From NCBI GenBank assembly GCA_010015675.1, contig ML976988.1, positions 1,024,780 through 1,088,779 on the forward strand: a DNA stretch of 64,000 bases, read 5' to 3'. Positions 1 to 10,938 of this stretch are shown in pieces. How positions within the stretch are numbered: the first letter of the stretch is position 1; each line of letters starts with the position of its first letter. The translations under genes and the position numbers were made by a program. The notes below the pieces were generated by a model. It did no database searches, was not told the origin of the DNA, and worked only from the letters and a program-made list of their open reading frames with translations. The stretch comes from Byssothecium circinans (taxonomy: Eukaryota > Ascomycota > Dothideomycetes > Pleosporales > Massarinaceae).

Positions 1-155
1 GTATCCTTAGCTTCCCGTGGGCGCTGACGACCTTGGTGTCTTCGGGACAGCGTACTGTGCGGCACATTGAACTGACGAGCAATTGCCCTATATGAGAAGT
101 GTTCTCCTAGTTCCAGCGATTCGATTGCTGCAAGCGCGTCATCAATTGGTGCCAT
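1..155 (-). mobile_element. 5' end of a pogo-like DDE transposase gene, cut by the window edge
   Basis: Read on the minus strand from an ATG at 153-155, the frame stays open to base 1 (51 codons). It begins MAPIDDALAAIESLELGEHF and continues with an AIARQFNVPHSTLSRR segment. This is the N-terminal psq-type helix-turn-helix region of fungal Tc1/mariner-pogo (Fot-like) transposases, which bind the element's terminal repeats; the DDE domain would lie outside the window. The frame has no stop or shift within the 155 bases, so this end looks undegraded, but completeness cannot be judged. The terminal inverted repeat should lie between about 156 and 350; I could not identify it without the other end. 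The family call is from memory of these N-termini; I am fairly sure of the transposase assignment and less sure of the subfamily. Confidence 0.7.
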
Positions 156-609
156 AGTGGTAGAGTTACGACGCGTTGAAGTTTAGGATTTGTCTGGTGT
201 TTTGGTGTTCGTGGATCGTTGCGCGACGTGGGTCGCTGCGCGCACGGGCACGGTAGTCTGGCTCCAAAACCTATCGCTTCCGTATTCCAACATAGCGGGT
301 CGGTAAGGCAAGCAGGTGCAAGTCATAAGGTAACCATGACCCAGTCAGCGTCCCCTTCATCGTCAGCCTTTTTCTCCCGTTACTTCCTGCTGCGTTCCCC
401 TACGGTACTCTCGCCTCGTTACCGTCGTGCCCTAAAGAAGAGGCTGCCCAGTGAACGCAGTGTGGAGTGTCGCCTCAATACAGAGACTGGACAGAACACA
501 TTTATCTTCACTGGTGGGATACGTATAAGAGCCCCGCGGACGTACACTACAATCGAAGAAAGTCAATCCTTACACTTCCATCTCAACGGACGCAAGACAC
601 GGCATCAAC
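156..609. other. Intergenic: transposon flank and promoter of the RTA1-like gene
   Basis: No convincing gene. The left part should include the non-coding end of the transposon, including its terminal repeat. The right part is the upstream region of the RTA1-like gene. Several open frames cross it, but none resembles a protein. Confidence 0.5.
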
Positions 610-1698
610 ATGGCGGCAACCCTCGCCAACATACTCGCCCGCGCAATGGACCTCGCACCGCGCACCGCAAAACAGTCCTACAACGACCGCAAGAACTTCC
701 GCGATAGCTGCACATTGGATACGTGCGACATCAAGTTCTCCTACCTGGGTTATCGCGCCTCAATGCCCGCCAATGCATTCTTCACTGCCGTCTTCGCTTT
801 GTCGACTCTTCTCTTCATCGGACAGGGTGCGCTCTCCAAGCGCTTCCTTGGTTTCACCATTGCCATGGTATCTGGGTCTGCGCTGGAAACCATTGGGTAC
901 ATAGGGCGAGTGCTGAGCTACATCGATCCTTTCGAGGAGGTACGTCCAACTGCAAGTAAACTCTTCCACTTCGAGCTAACCAAGCCGTAGAATCCCTTCT
1001 TCATCCAGATCATCTGCCTCACCATCGCCCCCGCCTTCCTAGCCGCAGGTATCTACCTCTGCCTTTCCCGCATCGTCCTCACTTTCGGAGCAGAAAACTC
1101 ACGCATCAAACCCCTCTCCTACCCCCGCATCTTCATCCCCTGCGACCTGGCCTCCCTCCTTCTCCAAGCTGCCGGAGGAGGCCTTGCCTCGTCGGCAGCG
1201 CATAAAGATAAAGACGCTAGCGTCGGCAATAACACCATGATTGCCGGACTTGTCATCCAAGTGGTCACCCTTTTCATCTTCATCGTCCTCTCTGCCGACT
1301 TCACGTTCCGTACCCTCCGTCGACATCGCGAACTCGGCACCGCGGCTTTAGACCCAACGCATGCGCGCCTGAGAGCTAGCTGGGCATTCAAGAGCTTCTT
1401 GTTTGCGCTCTCGCTGGCTACGCTATGTATCTTTACGCGATCGGTGTATCGTGTTGCGGAGCTCAGTGAGGGATGGAATGGCCGTTTGATCAAGACGCAG
1501 AAGTATTTTATTGGTCTCGAGGGGGCTATTGTCGGGGTTGGGGTACTGGCGCTGAATGCGTTCCATCCCGGACTGTGCTTTAGGGAGGGGTATGTGAAGG
1601 GAGAGGGAAAGGGGAGGGGATGCTGTGGGATTGGAGGCGGGAAGAAGGGGGATAGTGGTATTGTTAGCGTGGAAGGGGGTGTTAGGGGTGAGAAATAG
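610..1698 (+). CDS. RTA1-like seven-transmembrane protein (lipid-translocating exporter family)
   Basis: Two exons, 610-939 and 991-1698, joined over a 51-bp intron (GTACGT donor, CCGTAG acceptor, phase 0), give 345 residues. The protein carries the hallmarks of fungal RTA1/RTM1/RSB1 proteins: a non-cytoplasmic N-terminal stretch with paired cysteines, about seven hydrophobic segments, an ETIGYIGRV element and the FFIQIICLTIAPAFLAAGIY core right after the intron. The C-terminus is glycine- and lysine-rich and probably cytoplasmic. Family members are linked to resistance to 7-aminocholesterol or to sphingoid-base export, but the substrate cannot be predicted here. The ATG at 610 sits in a good context (CAACATGG) and precedes the conserved N-terminal region. 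Length matches the family (300-350). Confidence 0.88.
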
Positions 1699-2659
1699 AT
1701 GTGAGCTGATAATGGGTATAGAGGAATGGGCTTTTAAAACGTTTTGTACATAAGACATCGGGTTTTTGTAGCTGTGATAGATACCGTCATTTATACGATA
1801 CCCATGTCCGTTCGTAGAATCTATTTAAACTCCACAAGCCTACTTACTATTGGCCTTTTTCTTAGTAGTGAATGCGAGTCCATACCTTGACTCGTCAAAC
1901 GGTATTCGTGGAAAAGCCGTCTAGGGTACTATCAGTACATATTTCAAACCCCAAATGTGGAAATTTCCGATATAGTCAGTTGATGCTGTGTATTATACCT
2001 TCACTACAGTACTCTCACCTCGATTCGTAAACCTGTATTCATAGAAAAGTAGTCCTGGGTACTGTTAGTACATATCGCAAACTCCAAAGGTGGAGGTTTC
2101 CAGCACAGCCAGTTTGATGCTGAATATAATACCTTTACTGCAACTCCCTCTCACTTACACAAAGTCCGCTACATTACCTAACTAGCGCTTTCTTCTCTTA
2201 ATGTGTATGTCTTGACTTCCTGCAGTGGCCTCTCTCCCTTTCCTACACATCACTCCGCCTGATCACCTCCGGTAATCTTTTTACGTTTTCAGCACGTCTC
2301 TAGGTACTCACCTGCAATTTATTCACCAGCGCATGACGCCTAATAACACCTTACGTGCAGTTGACGAATCCTACTCAAGACCTTGCCCGACCTCCTTCGA
2401 CGAGTTTTGTGTTGGCGCTTCGGCCTCCGGGACCCTGTACGTCACCAACCCAGCGTCACAGTGCTTTATATCTTTCTTTTACTGCTCATCACGGCGACGG
2501 CAAACGCACTAGGCGATCCACAAACGTGCGAAATCTTTCAATTCCACAAATCCAACTTCTGCCCCACGCTTCCTGATCTCCCACACACATCTTAACGCCG
2601 CTGCCTCTCTCCTTCCCCACCACCACTAAGTGGCTACCACACACCAACACTTCGCCACC
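1699..2659. other. Intergenic region with diverged tandem repeat and BTB gene leader
   Basis: About 960 bases without a credible gene. From about 1880 to 2150 it holds a two-copy tandem duplication (annotated separately). The part after 2200 is pyrimidine-rich, as expected of a promoter and 5' leader for the gene starting at 2660. Confidence 0.5.
1880..2150. repeat. Diverged two-copy tandem repeat, period about 133 bp
   Basis: The block around 1903 (TATTCGTGGAAAAG, then GGGTACTATCAGTACATAT) recurs at 2036 (TATTCATAGAAAAG, then GGGTACTGTTAGTACATAT) with the same order of sub-motifs and one or two single-base indels. Many differences are transitions. No coding frame spans both copies. It may be a local duplication or the remnant of a short element. 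Confidence 0.75.
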
Positions 2660-4065
2660 ATGAACCAAGCCGAAGATGTCGAGGTCGTGCTCGCCCATGA
2701 TCGCAAGTACAAGTTCCACTCCGGCACGCTGGCCCGCAACAGCACGCTCCTCTATGACATGCTCAAGGAGCAGAACGCCGCGAAGCTTAGCAACAAGGCC
2801 AAGACCTCGGGGATCACGATCAAGTGGATGATAGAGTTGAAGGAGGTGCCTAATCAGCAACTCCCAGCGGGGCGTCTGGGTTTGGTCGTGAGTATAAATG
2901 CTCTTTCTTTGTCGCACACACATACATGGGAATTTGAAATGGGGAGTACTCACAGCGAACACAGGACCTCGCCCCCAGCGGCGAGCGTGTAGACTCCCGC
3001 ACCGGCCTGATCTTGAACCAGAACGGCCGCGTCCCCACCAAAGTCTTCGACCACTATGAATCCATATTCTACGCCTTCTACAACAAAGAGATCCGCATCT
3101 GCGACACGGACATGCGCTCCGCACTCGAAGACGTGACGCAAATGATCGCCATCGCCGACTACCTAGGCTGTAACAACATCGTCGGCAAGCCCATCGAAGT
3201 CGCCCTCCTAAAACATGGCCAGAACCTGTACCGCTCGATCCAACTCGCGCCCGCACAGTGGGCGATCATGGCATATGATATCAAGAGCGAGGGTATCTTC
3301 AAAGAAGCCATCGTCCACCTCGCAGGGAACTGGCCGCGGAAAAAGAAGCTGGGTGAGGAGAGTCTGAAGCAGTACCCGGAGATCAGGACCTTGGTCGAGA
3401 AGCACTACCGTCGCGTCTACAACAAGGGCAGGAAGCTCGAGACGCTCGTCATGTCAACGTACCCAGGCGACATGGCCACACCATCAACCAGCCTCCCCAT
3501 CAAGCGCGAAGAGTACCAGAAGGATATCCTGGTCTGGATGGCTCTCACTTTCTTCCGCCACTGGGTTGGCTCGCGTATCATCGTTGGCAAAGGCCATATG
3601 GGCGAAGACATGGGCTACGAACTGTATCGCCAACTCGGCACTGCGGGAGACGCTTATATGGATAAGGTTGTTACTAATCAGTTCCATGCCAAATTCCCTA
3701 TGACCAAGAAGGCAATGAATGTTTGCGAGAACCATCTCCTTGAGATCAAGGAGTGCATCAAGGGAGTTGTCGATCGTCAGGGAATGATGCAGAGCAGCCT
3801 CCAGCTCGATATCAACAAGTTCCCCGTTCCGTACCTGACGTGCGTGGACTTTGAGCGCAAAGACTTCCCCTGGTTGAAAGAGGCGCAGGAGCCTCCTCAG
3901 AAGGTGAGTGGTGTTAAGCGCGGTGTTAGGCCTGGGGGGAATGAGATCGCGAAGGAGAACCTGGAGGCTGCGATACGTGAGCGTGAACGTGAGCAGTATG
4001 AGAATGAGGCTACGGAGGATGAGGAGGAGGCTGGCCAGGCGGGCAAGCGTGCTAGGTACCAGTAG
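2660..4065 (+). CDS. BTB/POZ domain protein
   Basis: Exons 2660-2887 and 2965-4065 (intron 77 bp, donor GTGAGT, acceptor ACACAG, phase 0) encode 442 residues. The N-terminal 130 or so residues read as a BTB fold: VEVVLAHDRKYKFHSGTLAR with a long insertion, then YESIFYAFYNKEIRI and ADYLGC. This is the form common in fungal BTB proteins of unknown role, in which BTB mediates dimerisation and often Cullin-3 binding. The remainder is mostly helical, and the C-terminus is acidic, ending near EDEEEAGQAGKRARYQ, possibly a nuclear signal. The start is chosen at the ATG in CGCCACCATGA; the frame is open a little further upstream but has no other ATG. It is one of three BTB genes in the window. Confidence 0.8.
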
Positions 4066-4345
4066 GTGAAGTGCCCTTGGCTCGGCGGAACTGACTTTTG
4101 CGATCTTGATCGGGCGTTGGTGGGAAGCACTTCCGTGGAACGGAATGATTGGGAAAAGAAAAAGTCAATGGAGTGAAGGAAATATCTTGCTTTGTACAGT
4201 ATGGTACGGTGGTTTTTTGCCTTGGCTCAAATGGAAACCTCTCAACTCATCCTCTGGCTTAGTTACTCTTTGCTTACTCCCGGGCTTACTGCCTTGAATT
4301 TATGAGTGCCACACGTTGACTTCCTCCCAATGCCTGATCCCACGT

Positions 4346-4716
4346 TCACTCGTCGTCAAACCCGCTCGGTCTCGGTCGGGGGCCCTTGGGTACTGCACAT
4401 ACATTAGCCCCATCCTCGTTTTGCTTCCCATTTCCTATCTATTTTCGCTCGTCGCCATATCATCACGCTTATTCCACCATGTTCCATCCCTTCCATTCGA
4501 CCATCATTCCCTCCGGGGGGACGTACTCGGATATGTCTGCGGCACCTTACTCCTGTTCTCATCCCCCACATATCTCCGAATCGGCGGCACCACGACAATA
4601 GCAGCCGGACCCGCAAGTCCAATAACAATCGAGTAAAAGTACGCCGGCTTGTGGATCGAGGCCCATTTGAGGTAGCGGAAGGGCTGCTTGAAGAAGAGGG
4701 GTGCAGTCGAGGACAT
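4346..4716 (-). CDS. NADH:ubiquinone oxidoreductase 9.5-kDa subunit (complex I accessory subunit)
   Basis: Exon 4716-4527 encodes a start MSSTAPLFFKQPFRYLKWAS followed by one membrane-spanning segment and PPIRR. A 134-bp intron (4393-4526, donor GTACGT, acceptor TGTGCAG) joins it in phase to exon 4392-4346, which adds PKGPRPRPSGFDDE and the stop. The 78-residue product matches the fungal 9.5-kDa complex I subunit (NI9M/NUXM type) in length, in the LFFKQP..YL.WAS start, and in the TYPIP...G.DDE end. It is a single-span accessory subunit of the mitochondrial inner-membrane enzyme. Without the intron the frame would run on to an unrelated tail, so the spliced form is preferred. The gene is divergent from WBP1. 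Confidence 0.88.
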
Positions 4717-4997
4717 TGTGGCCTATTTTACTCATAAGTCACGGAACCCAATACCCAAAAAGCATAAGAAACTCACTGTAGTCGTCCTGCAGGTGTTTTC
4801 TAGTAGGCACGTGCGCAATGGCTTCTCCAATGCTGTTGTCGCCGAAGTGAGGTTGCGGCAAGCTCGAGCGTGTCGGCAGCGAGGTTTCTCCGACCCCCGC
4901 GGGCTTGGCATTTGCATACGTCTCCAACTTGGAGCTTGTCCCGCCGCGTAACCAAAGGTTTCTGAGGAAGCTCGCACTTCACGACTCCATCGACATT
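4717..4997. promoter_or_regulatory. Shared divergent promoter of complex I subunit and WBP1 genes
   Basis: These 281 bases separate two start codons on opposite strands and must hold both promoters. No specific factor site can be named. Confidence 0.5.
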
Positions 4998-6641
4998 ATG
5001 AGGTGGCTTTTTTCTTTCCTTGCTTGTGCGCTGCTGGGCGCGGTGCAGGCGAAGAGTTTTACGGGGGAAAGGTTGCTGGTTGTGCTTGAAGAGCTGAGTG
5101 AGAGGGAGAAGTACAGCGTGCTCTTGGGGGATCTGGGTGGTGAGTTTCAATTCTTTATTGGAGATGTTGAATGGAAGATAGCCCTTGATGTAGGGAAGAA
5201 GAGTTGACATCATGGGTGTGTTAATTGCACAATTGGAATACAGTGCCACCATCTAACCACGGAGCTTGTAGCATGTTGGGCTTGAACAGCTGCAATTCTA
5301 TCAATTGGGTCGAAGCATCTACTAAAAGATTTCATCTAGATCGAGGCTTCAGAACGACCGTCGAATCACCCAAATCCGCAAAGCTCTCTCTTTTCAAGCA
5401 TGGCGAACGAGCCTACGACCACGTTATCCTCCTCCCCAGCAAGTCGAAAGGCCTCGGGCCCGCTCTGACCGCGAACCAATTTCTAGACTTCATGAAGAAG
5501 GAAGGAAACGTTGTAGTAGCATTGTCCAGCGAGACCGCCACCCCGTCTTCCGTCCAGTCGCTTCTCCTTGAACTCGATATCCACACCCCCTCCGACAAGG
5601 GCGCACTAGTGGTTGACCATTTCAACTATGACTCCACATCCGCCGCGGAGAAGCATGACACACTGTTGGTTCCTTTCCCGGATGCGCCGAGGCCAGATGT
5701 CAGGAATTTTTTCGCTGGTGAAAGCCTCATCGCTGTCCCCAAGGCTGTTGGCCAGACCCTCGAGAACGAGTCTCCCCTCCTTGTGCCCGTTCTTCGTGCG
5801 CCGAGCACCGCATACAGCTACAACCCCAAGGATGAGGCGGATACCGTGGAAGAACCGTTCGCGACTGGCGCGCAGTTGAACCTCGTCTCCTCGTTTCAGG
5901 CTCACAACTCAGCCCGCTTCACCGTCATCGGTTCGGCTGAGATGCTCCAGAATGGCTGGTTTTTGCAGGATGCCAAGCTCAAAGGCAAGACCATCAAGAC
6001 CGCCAACCGTGACTTTGCTCAGAAGATCACTGCGTGGACGTTCCAGGAGACAGGTGTACTGAAAGTTGGTAAACTGCTCCACTACCAGAACGAAGGCCAG
6101 AACAAGAAGCTCAACACAAGCACTGCCATTCCGGAGAACAACCCTACCATCTACCGCATCAAGGAGGACGTCGTAAGTAGCCTTTAACCTTAATGGCTTT
6201 CTCGACATGCTAACCGTACAGGCCTTCCAAATCGAAATCTCTGAATATAAGAACGACCATCTTGTCCCCTTCTTCCCTGCCTCGGATGACAACGTTCAGC
6301 TCGAATTCAGCATGCTCTCCCCCTTCCACCGCCTGAACCTGACTCCTATCTCTCAAACTGCAAACTCGACCATCTTCGGCGTTTCCTTCAAGACCCCCGA
6401 CCAACATGGTATCTTCAACTTCCGCATCAACTACCGCCGTCCCTTCCTTACCAACATCGATGAGAAGAGGCAGGTCACCGTTCGCCACTTTGCCCACGAC
6501 GAGTGGCCGCGGAGTTGGCAGATCAACGGTGCATGGCCCTGGATTAGCGGTATCTGGGTCACCGTTGGTGGTTTCGTAGCTTTCGTGGCGCTCTGGTTGT
6601 ATAGCGCTCCGACGGAGAAGACTGTTAAGAAGACCCAATAG
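4998..6641 (+). CDS. WBP1: Oligosaccharyltransferase 48-kDa subunit (WBP1/OST48)
   Basis: Three exons, 4998-5139, 5340-6172 and 6222-6641, give 464 residues; introns are 200 bp (phase 1) and 49 bp (phase 0). The protein starts with a clear signal peptide (MRWLFSFLACALLGAVQA), continues as the luminal OST48 domain, and ends with one transmembrane segment around residues 430-455 and a short cytosolic tail KTVKKTQ whose last four residues fit the KKxx ER-retrieval pattern. WBP1 is an essential subunit of the complex that transfers the lipid-linked glycan to Asn-X-Ser/Thr sites in the ER lumen. Length agrees with the family (430-470). The first intron is long for this window; its acceptor is fixed by continuity with GDLG-DRGFRTTV and a TACTAAAA branch-like site. 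It shares a divergent promoter with the complex I subunit gene. Confidence 0.93.
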
Positions 6642-7542
6642 ACGAGGAATGGAGATTTTTTTGTGGGGCTTGGGGCCCGGGCTATTGTTGCGCTTGGAAA
6701 CGCACAATAGAAGGCCGATGTGTGGCTTGGTTGGAAGCGAAGTGATTCCCATTTGATAGATTTGGGTGTGCTATGTATGTACCATACGGAGTTCATGGGG
6801 TGGGATCTTAAAAGCGATAGGTGAATGCAATTGAAAGAACAATGTTAAACATGCCATCCTTTGATCATGCGTGTGATCTGTTCTTGTGAGTTAATTGTGC
6901 AGTTCCCGTAGACAGTGACCTTTTCTTTCAGAGCCTAGAGCCGTGGACTCGGGCTGTTGGGAGTGTGCGGAAATGACATCAAATGATATCAATACTAATA
7001 CAAGTCGGCAAGTCAGCAATAATGGTTCTTGGAGAAACCTTGTACAGGATCATTCCTCGTTCGATTCTTACCTCCAGGAACAAAATTACTGCGATCTGTG
7101 TGCGTGGGAAAGCCGGGTAAAAATTTGACGTGAGAGGTGTAGCCAACCATTGTATACTTTATCTCTGAAGCAAACCTTTCCCTCATAGAGTGCTAGTGTT
7201 TGCTATCTTTAACTTTTTATTTACCATTTACATTCATAGTCGCCAAGATAGCGCTATATGACAGATGGTGAAATACTACTCTGATGAATCCGCACTCAGG
7301 TTCGGCATTGCTTATGTATAGAGAATTTCGCGACTGAGAACCACCTCAAGGTATCAATCTTTCGTCTCTAGCTTGGGTATCACCGCTTTTTAACACCCCT
7401 CTCAAGCGTAAAAGATAACGTCCCCTACCCTCAGATCCCTATATCGCGGCGCCACTTTTCATCATAACAAACAGTAATCGGAACACAATACTATACAAAC
7501 CCTTCCATCAAGATACCGCACACCCTTCCCCAAAGAAATCCT
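6642..7542. other. Intergenic, convergent 3' region
   Basis: About 900 bases between two convergent genes, moderately AT-rich. I see no gene, repeat or RNA signature; short open frames lack codon bias and similarity. Confidence 0.5.
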
Positions 7543-8631
7543 TCATACCCCCTCACTCCACCACGTCCCCCTCTCCACCTCAACCTCCAACACCCTCCCT
7601 ACCACCTCATCCACTAGCGCCCTATCCCCCCGAACCTCAGGAAACGTAGCAACCCAACCCCTAAGCAAACTCCCCTGAACGCCACCCTCCCTCCTCAAAT
7701 CCACCTCATTCCCAGCTCCCTCCGTCGTCGGCGCACCCTCACAAACCGCATCCAACACCCTCCCCAAACTCCCGAGAATCCTCTCCACCTCGCCCCCTAA
7801 AACGCCTCCCCTCGCAACATCCAACTCGACATCTCGAACCCCGAGAACCAATTTCTTCATATCCCGCACTTGCTGGTACTTTTCTGCGCGCCGTTTCGCG
7901 CGATTGAGATACTTGGACATATTGCGCCAGTCTTGGAAGATATCTACGCTGTCGCGACTTCCCTGGCACTCGAAGACGACGGCGAGACGGCGCAGGAGGA
8001 CCGCGTTGGGACGCGGACGCGCGGCGTGCGGGTGCGGGTACGGGTGCGTGTTGGTGGTCAGGGAGAAGCCGTGTCGGTATGCGTGCGGGAGGGCGTGGTA
8101 GCGGAGGCCGTGGGTGCGGTAGGTGTGCTCGTGGGAGTCGAGGGTGGTGAGGAGGGTGTGGGCGGTGGTGCTGAGCCAGTGGAGCGTGGAGTGGTGGTGT
8201 GTGGGTGTCAAGACGGGCGCTGTGGACGCGGGGAGGTAGTCCCGGGGTTCTTGGGGGAGGGCGGAGAGCCAGTGGTTCATGCGGGCGCGGTGGCTGGTGG
8301 GGATGGTGGTTGTGTTGGTGGGGTGTTCGGGGGAGGTGTCTGGGGTGCTGGGGAGGGTTGTGTCGGAGTCGAGGGCGGGGTGAACGGGTGTGTGGGCAGT
8401 GGTGGACTGCTCGGGTCGATCGGTAGTGGTGGAATGTTTGAGTGAGCCAGTTGTGGGAGCCTGTGCGGGTTTGATGATGCTACCTTGGGTGAGCCGGGCC
8501 GTGTTTGGAGGCATAATCGCAGCGTCAACATGGGTTGTTGCATCTTGGTCACTCGTATCGTCTTTGTCGGTTGTTTTCGTTTTCGACTTGAGGTAGAGTG
8601 TCCGCTTGAACTTATCGGTGAGTTTTCCCAT
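7543..8631 (-). CDS. Uncharacterised basic, low-complexity protein
   Basis: A single open frame of 362 residues from the ATG at 8631 (MGKLTDKFKRTLYLKSKTK); an in-frame start lies six codons upstream. The first half (about residues 40-130) is rich in Thr, Pro, Ser and His and is probably disordered; the middle has clustered His/Pro. The second half looks folded and helical, with RRLAVVFECQGSRDSVDIFQ, a basic stretch around NRAKRRAEKYQQVRD, and a C-terminal part ending TWWSEGV. I do not recognise a domain. The opposite strand is also open over part of the gene because of the GT/CA-rich bias; the minus frame is preferred for its length, its plausible start and its mixed hydrophobic pattern in the C-terminal half. 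Confidence 0.6.
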   Translation of the reverse strand: MGKLTDKFKRTLYLKSKTKTTDKDDTSDQDATTHVDAAIMPPNTARLTQGSIIKPAQAPTTGSLKHSTTTDRPEQSTTAHTPVHPALDSDTTLPSTPDTSPEHPTNTTTIPTSHRARMNHWLSALPQEPRDYLPASTAPVLTPTHHHSTLHWLSTTAHTLLTTLDSHEHTYRTHGLRYHALPHAYRHGFSLTTNTHPYPHPHAARPRPNAVLLRRLAVVFECQGSRDSVDIFQDWRNMSKYLNRAKRRAEKYQQVRDMKKLVLGVRDVELDVARGGVLGGEVERILGSLGRVLDAVCEGAPTTEGAGNEVDLRREGGVQGSLLRGWVATFPEVRGDRALVDEVVGRVLEVEVERGTWWSEGV

Positions 8632-9022
8632 GATATTTGCGTCCTGCAAACGAATTGTACGGCGACCCGACTCCAGGTCGTTACGGTAGTTGACGGATGA
8701 GCAGCGGGCGGGATAGAGGGCGGGGAATAGGGAAGACAGAGAGGGAGACGAAGATGCGTAGATGTGAATTTTCAGCAGCTACATGAAGCTTGGGTGTTAA
8801 GCCAGGCTGAGACTTGGTGGAACAAACGCAACAGTGCAGTGAAAGACCCAGGAACGAAATTTGATTATGTCACCTGGGGAAAGCGAAATGATGAAAACAG
8901 AATTACTGTAAAATGTTCCCCCTCACGTCCGACAACGATTGGTACCCCTTCAAAGCAGCTCACGACCGCGGTCGCAACCTAGGCGCGCCCCTCTCTGTGA
9001 ACGTCCCTGGTCCAAACCTCTC
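8632..9022. other. Intergenic
   Basis: About 390 bases containing the upstream region of the basic-protein gene and the downstream flank of the next minus-strand frame. No gene seen. Confidence 0.5.
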
Positions 9023-9628
9023 TTAATGACAAATGAGGAAATCCCCCCAAATGCGCGGCAATATCTGCCCGGATGACAGTAGCCTCTTCATCTCCGGTAA
9101 CGAAAAGGCCCATCTCAACTTTCCCTTGTACTGCTCCCTCATTCTATGGTGTTGATGAGGGAGAGGACGTCGATTGACAGCATCAATATCAGCGAGGGTT
9201 CCGACATAAAGCCTTAGGAGGTCGATATCGCGGGCAACATTTTGCATGTGTTGGAAAGCAGCGGCGTACTCCCGGTGGGCGGAGCTCATGCGCTCGTCGT
9301 GTGTTCTTGTAACGTCGCCCAGCGCTTCTATCCCAGATCTGATGGAAGACTGAAGTGCAAGCCACGGTTGGGCCATGGCGCGCTCTTCAAAGGGGATCTC
9401 GTCGTGGAAAGCGTCGGCAACGGAAGTGCGTACATCGAGCGGAATTGTAATACCGTCGTGCGCGCACTATGCGGAAGTCCAATAGATGGCTCCTAGATGA
9501 CGGTACTCCTGTTCGTATTCGACGAGGCAGTGATCGAGAGCAGTGAAATCCTGCCACAAGCGATCGCGTTCATGTCGATTTTTGTAGATGAGTGATTGAT
9601 TGAGAGGTTCACGGATGGAGGGTTCCAT
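9023..9628 (-). CDS. Small helical protein, intact only if a 57-bp intron is removed
   Basis: From an ATG at 9626-9628 one frame runs to 9023 with a single in-frame TAG at 9467-9469. The product is helical: MEPSIREPLNQSLIYKNRHE at the start, then after the stop a continuous frame ending near KLRWAFSLPEMKRLLSSGQI. The TAG lies exactly at the end of a possible intron (9467-9523, 57 bp, phase 0, weak donor GTCGAA, acceptor GCATAG). If spliced, the protein has 182 residues; if not, the gene carries a nonsense mutation of the CAG-to-TAG kind. The KLRWAF...EMKRLL segment resembles the end of fungal HeLo-like or STAND N-terminal helical domains, but this is a weak resemblance. Function unknown. Confidence 0.42.
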
Positions 9629-10938
9629 AGTGCTGAGACGATGGAAACGATAGGTGTGATGATAATGTGTCTTTAGCTAGCGATGTGGTGAGATCGACAT
9701 GGAGAAGCTCCAGAGCCTGTTGGTTCAAAGACGCAAGCAGGTTCTGTCATGATGCCGACTGCCATTGCGTTGGTTTATCTATTTCTGAATAGTAAGCACG
9801 AGCGGGAGAGTGGAAGGAAGGTGAAGGGTGACATTACACGTGTACTATGAAAACTGAAACTAGTCCCGACAGGGCCTAGTTGATCTCCCAATATTCGGGT
9901 GGTGCTGCCCAGAACTCTTCTCCAACACTTCATCAGACTGACATCGTCTTCCATCACTCTCGGCGTCTTTGCTACTACCCCATGGGGAAACCGGTAGAGA
10001 GGAAATTAAATACCATGTGAACTGCCCCGTCACTTGACTTTGTGCGAACTGCCTAGGTAGCGAGGTGAATGGTTGGCTTGGAATGGCGGGGCCTGGGAAG
10101 GATGACAACTACGCAGTCAGCATCGTGAAGTTGACGACCTGTGACTGTGGCACAAGAAGAGAGTAGGATTCGAGGTATGTCGCGTGTATGATGAGGGCTT
10201 CAGCTACCTTCCTAACCGTTGCGCATCGCCGCCTGTTGTTGTATCTTCACCTTCCTGATAAGTGCAACGAATGTCCTTCTACTTCTCCATCATAACGACC
10301 TCACTTTCTTTCATGGCCATATCTTATGGCGCCCAAGTTGTTTTGGTTTCTCTGCTTTACATTTTCCATATCTGGTCAAAGTCGTCATCGTCATTATTAT
10401 TGTTGCTTTTCATGGCCTGGCTGAAACGAGCAGTGTCCGAAATCCAGCTTTCATCCCTGAGCCGGCCTCAAGTACAACTACCAGCACCATTCTTACACCG
10501 TTTATGGTGCCACGAGCCTTATACGCGTGGCTCGCCATCCTGGGGAAAACCTGGGGTTTCCGCCCGTCCCGACCAAGGTGGTGTTCTTAAAGTGGTGCAA
10601 GACCCTGCTCTCTGATTGGCCTTGTTCCTCTGATGACTTCAAGCCACCACTACCCCCGGCGATCGTTCAACCTTCCCCAATGTGACATCAACAACAGCCT
10701 TGTATTCACGTCCATAGCGACCACTATTTAACGTCATTCACGCCGTCCGTTTATTGATTGTCGCAAACTGCTGCAAGAGCCACCCTTGCACCGACTTCTG
10801 CACACCTCTTATACAGACTTTTGCACACCTCTTGTACCGATTTCTGCACACCTCTTCGTTCTTACCCTTTGCCTTATTGTCCATATTATTATTACGCCCG
10901 CATACTGTACATATTCCACGCTATCTTTATATTGCATC
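9629..10938. other. Intergenic with GH64 gene promoter and leader
   Basis: About 1.3 kb without a supported gene. The last 150 bases include a three-unit 23-bp repeat (separate entry) close upstream of the GH64 start codon. Open frames here are T/C-rich and protein-unlike. Confidence 0.5.
10790..10856. repeat. Three tandem 23-bp units in the GH64 leader
   Basis: Units start at 10790, 10813 and 10836 and share a core CTGCACACCTCTT (TTGCACACCTCTT in the second). They lie 80-150 bases upstream of the GH64 ATG, so in the 5' leader or core promoter. They may be factor-binding sites or simple slippage products. Confidence 0.8.

Noticed and set aside
2489..3256. A 255-codon minus-strand frame
   Set aside because: Antisense to the BTB gene, Arg/Gly-rich shadow of its codon bias.
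7870..8445. A 191-codon plus-strand frame rich in Gly and Val
   Set aside because: Antisense to the minus-strand basic protein; composition is explained by the GT-rich complement.
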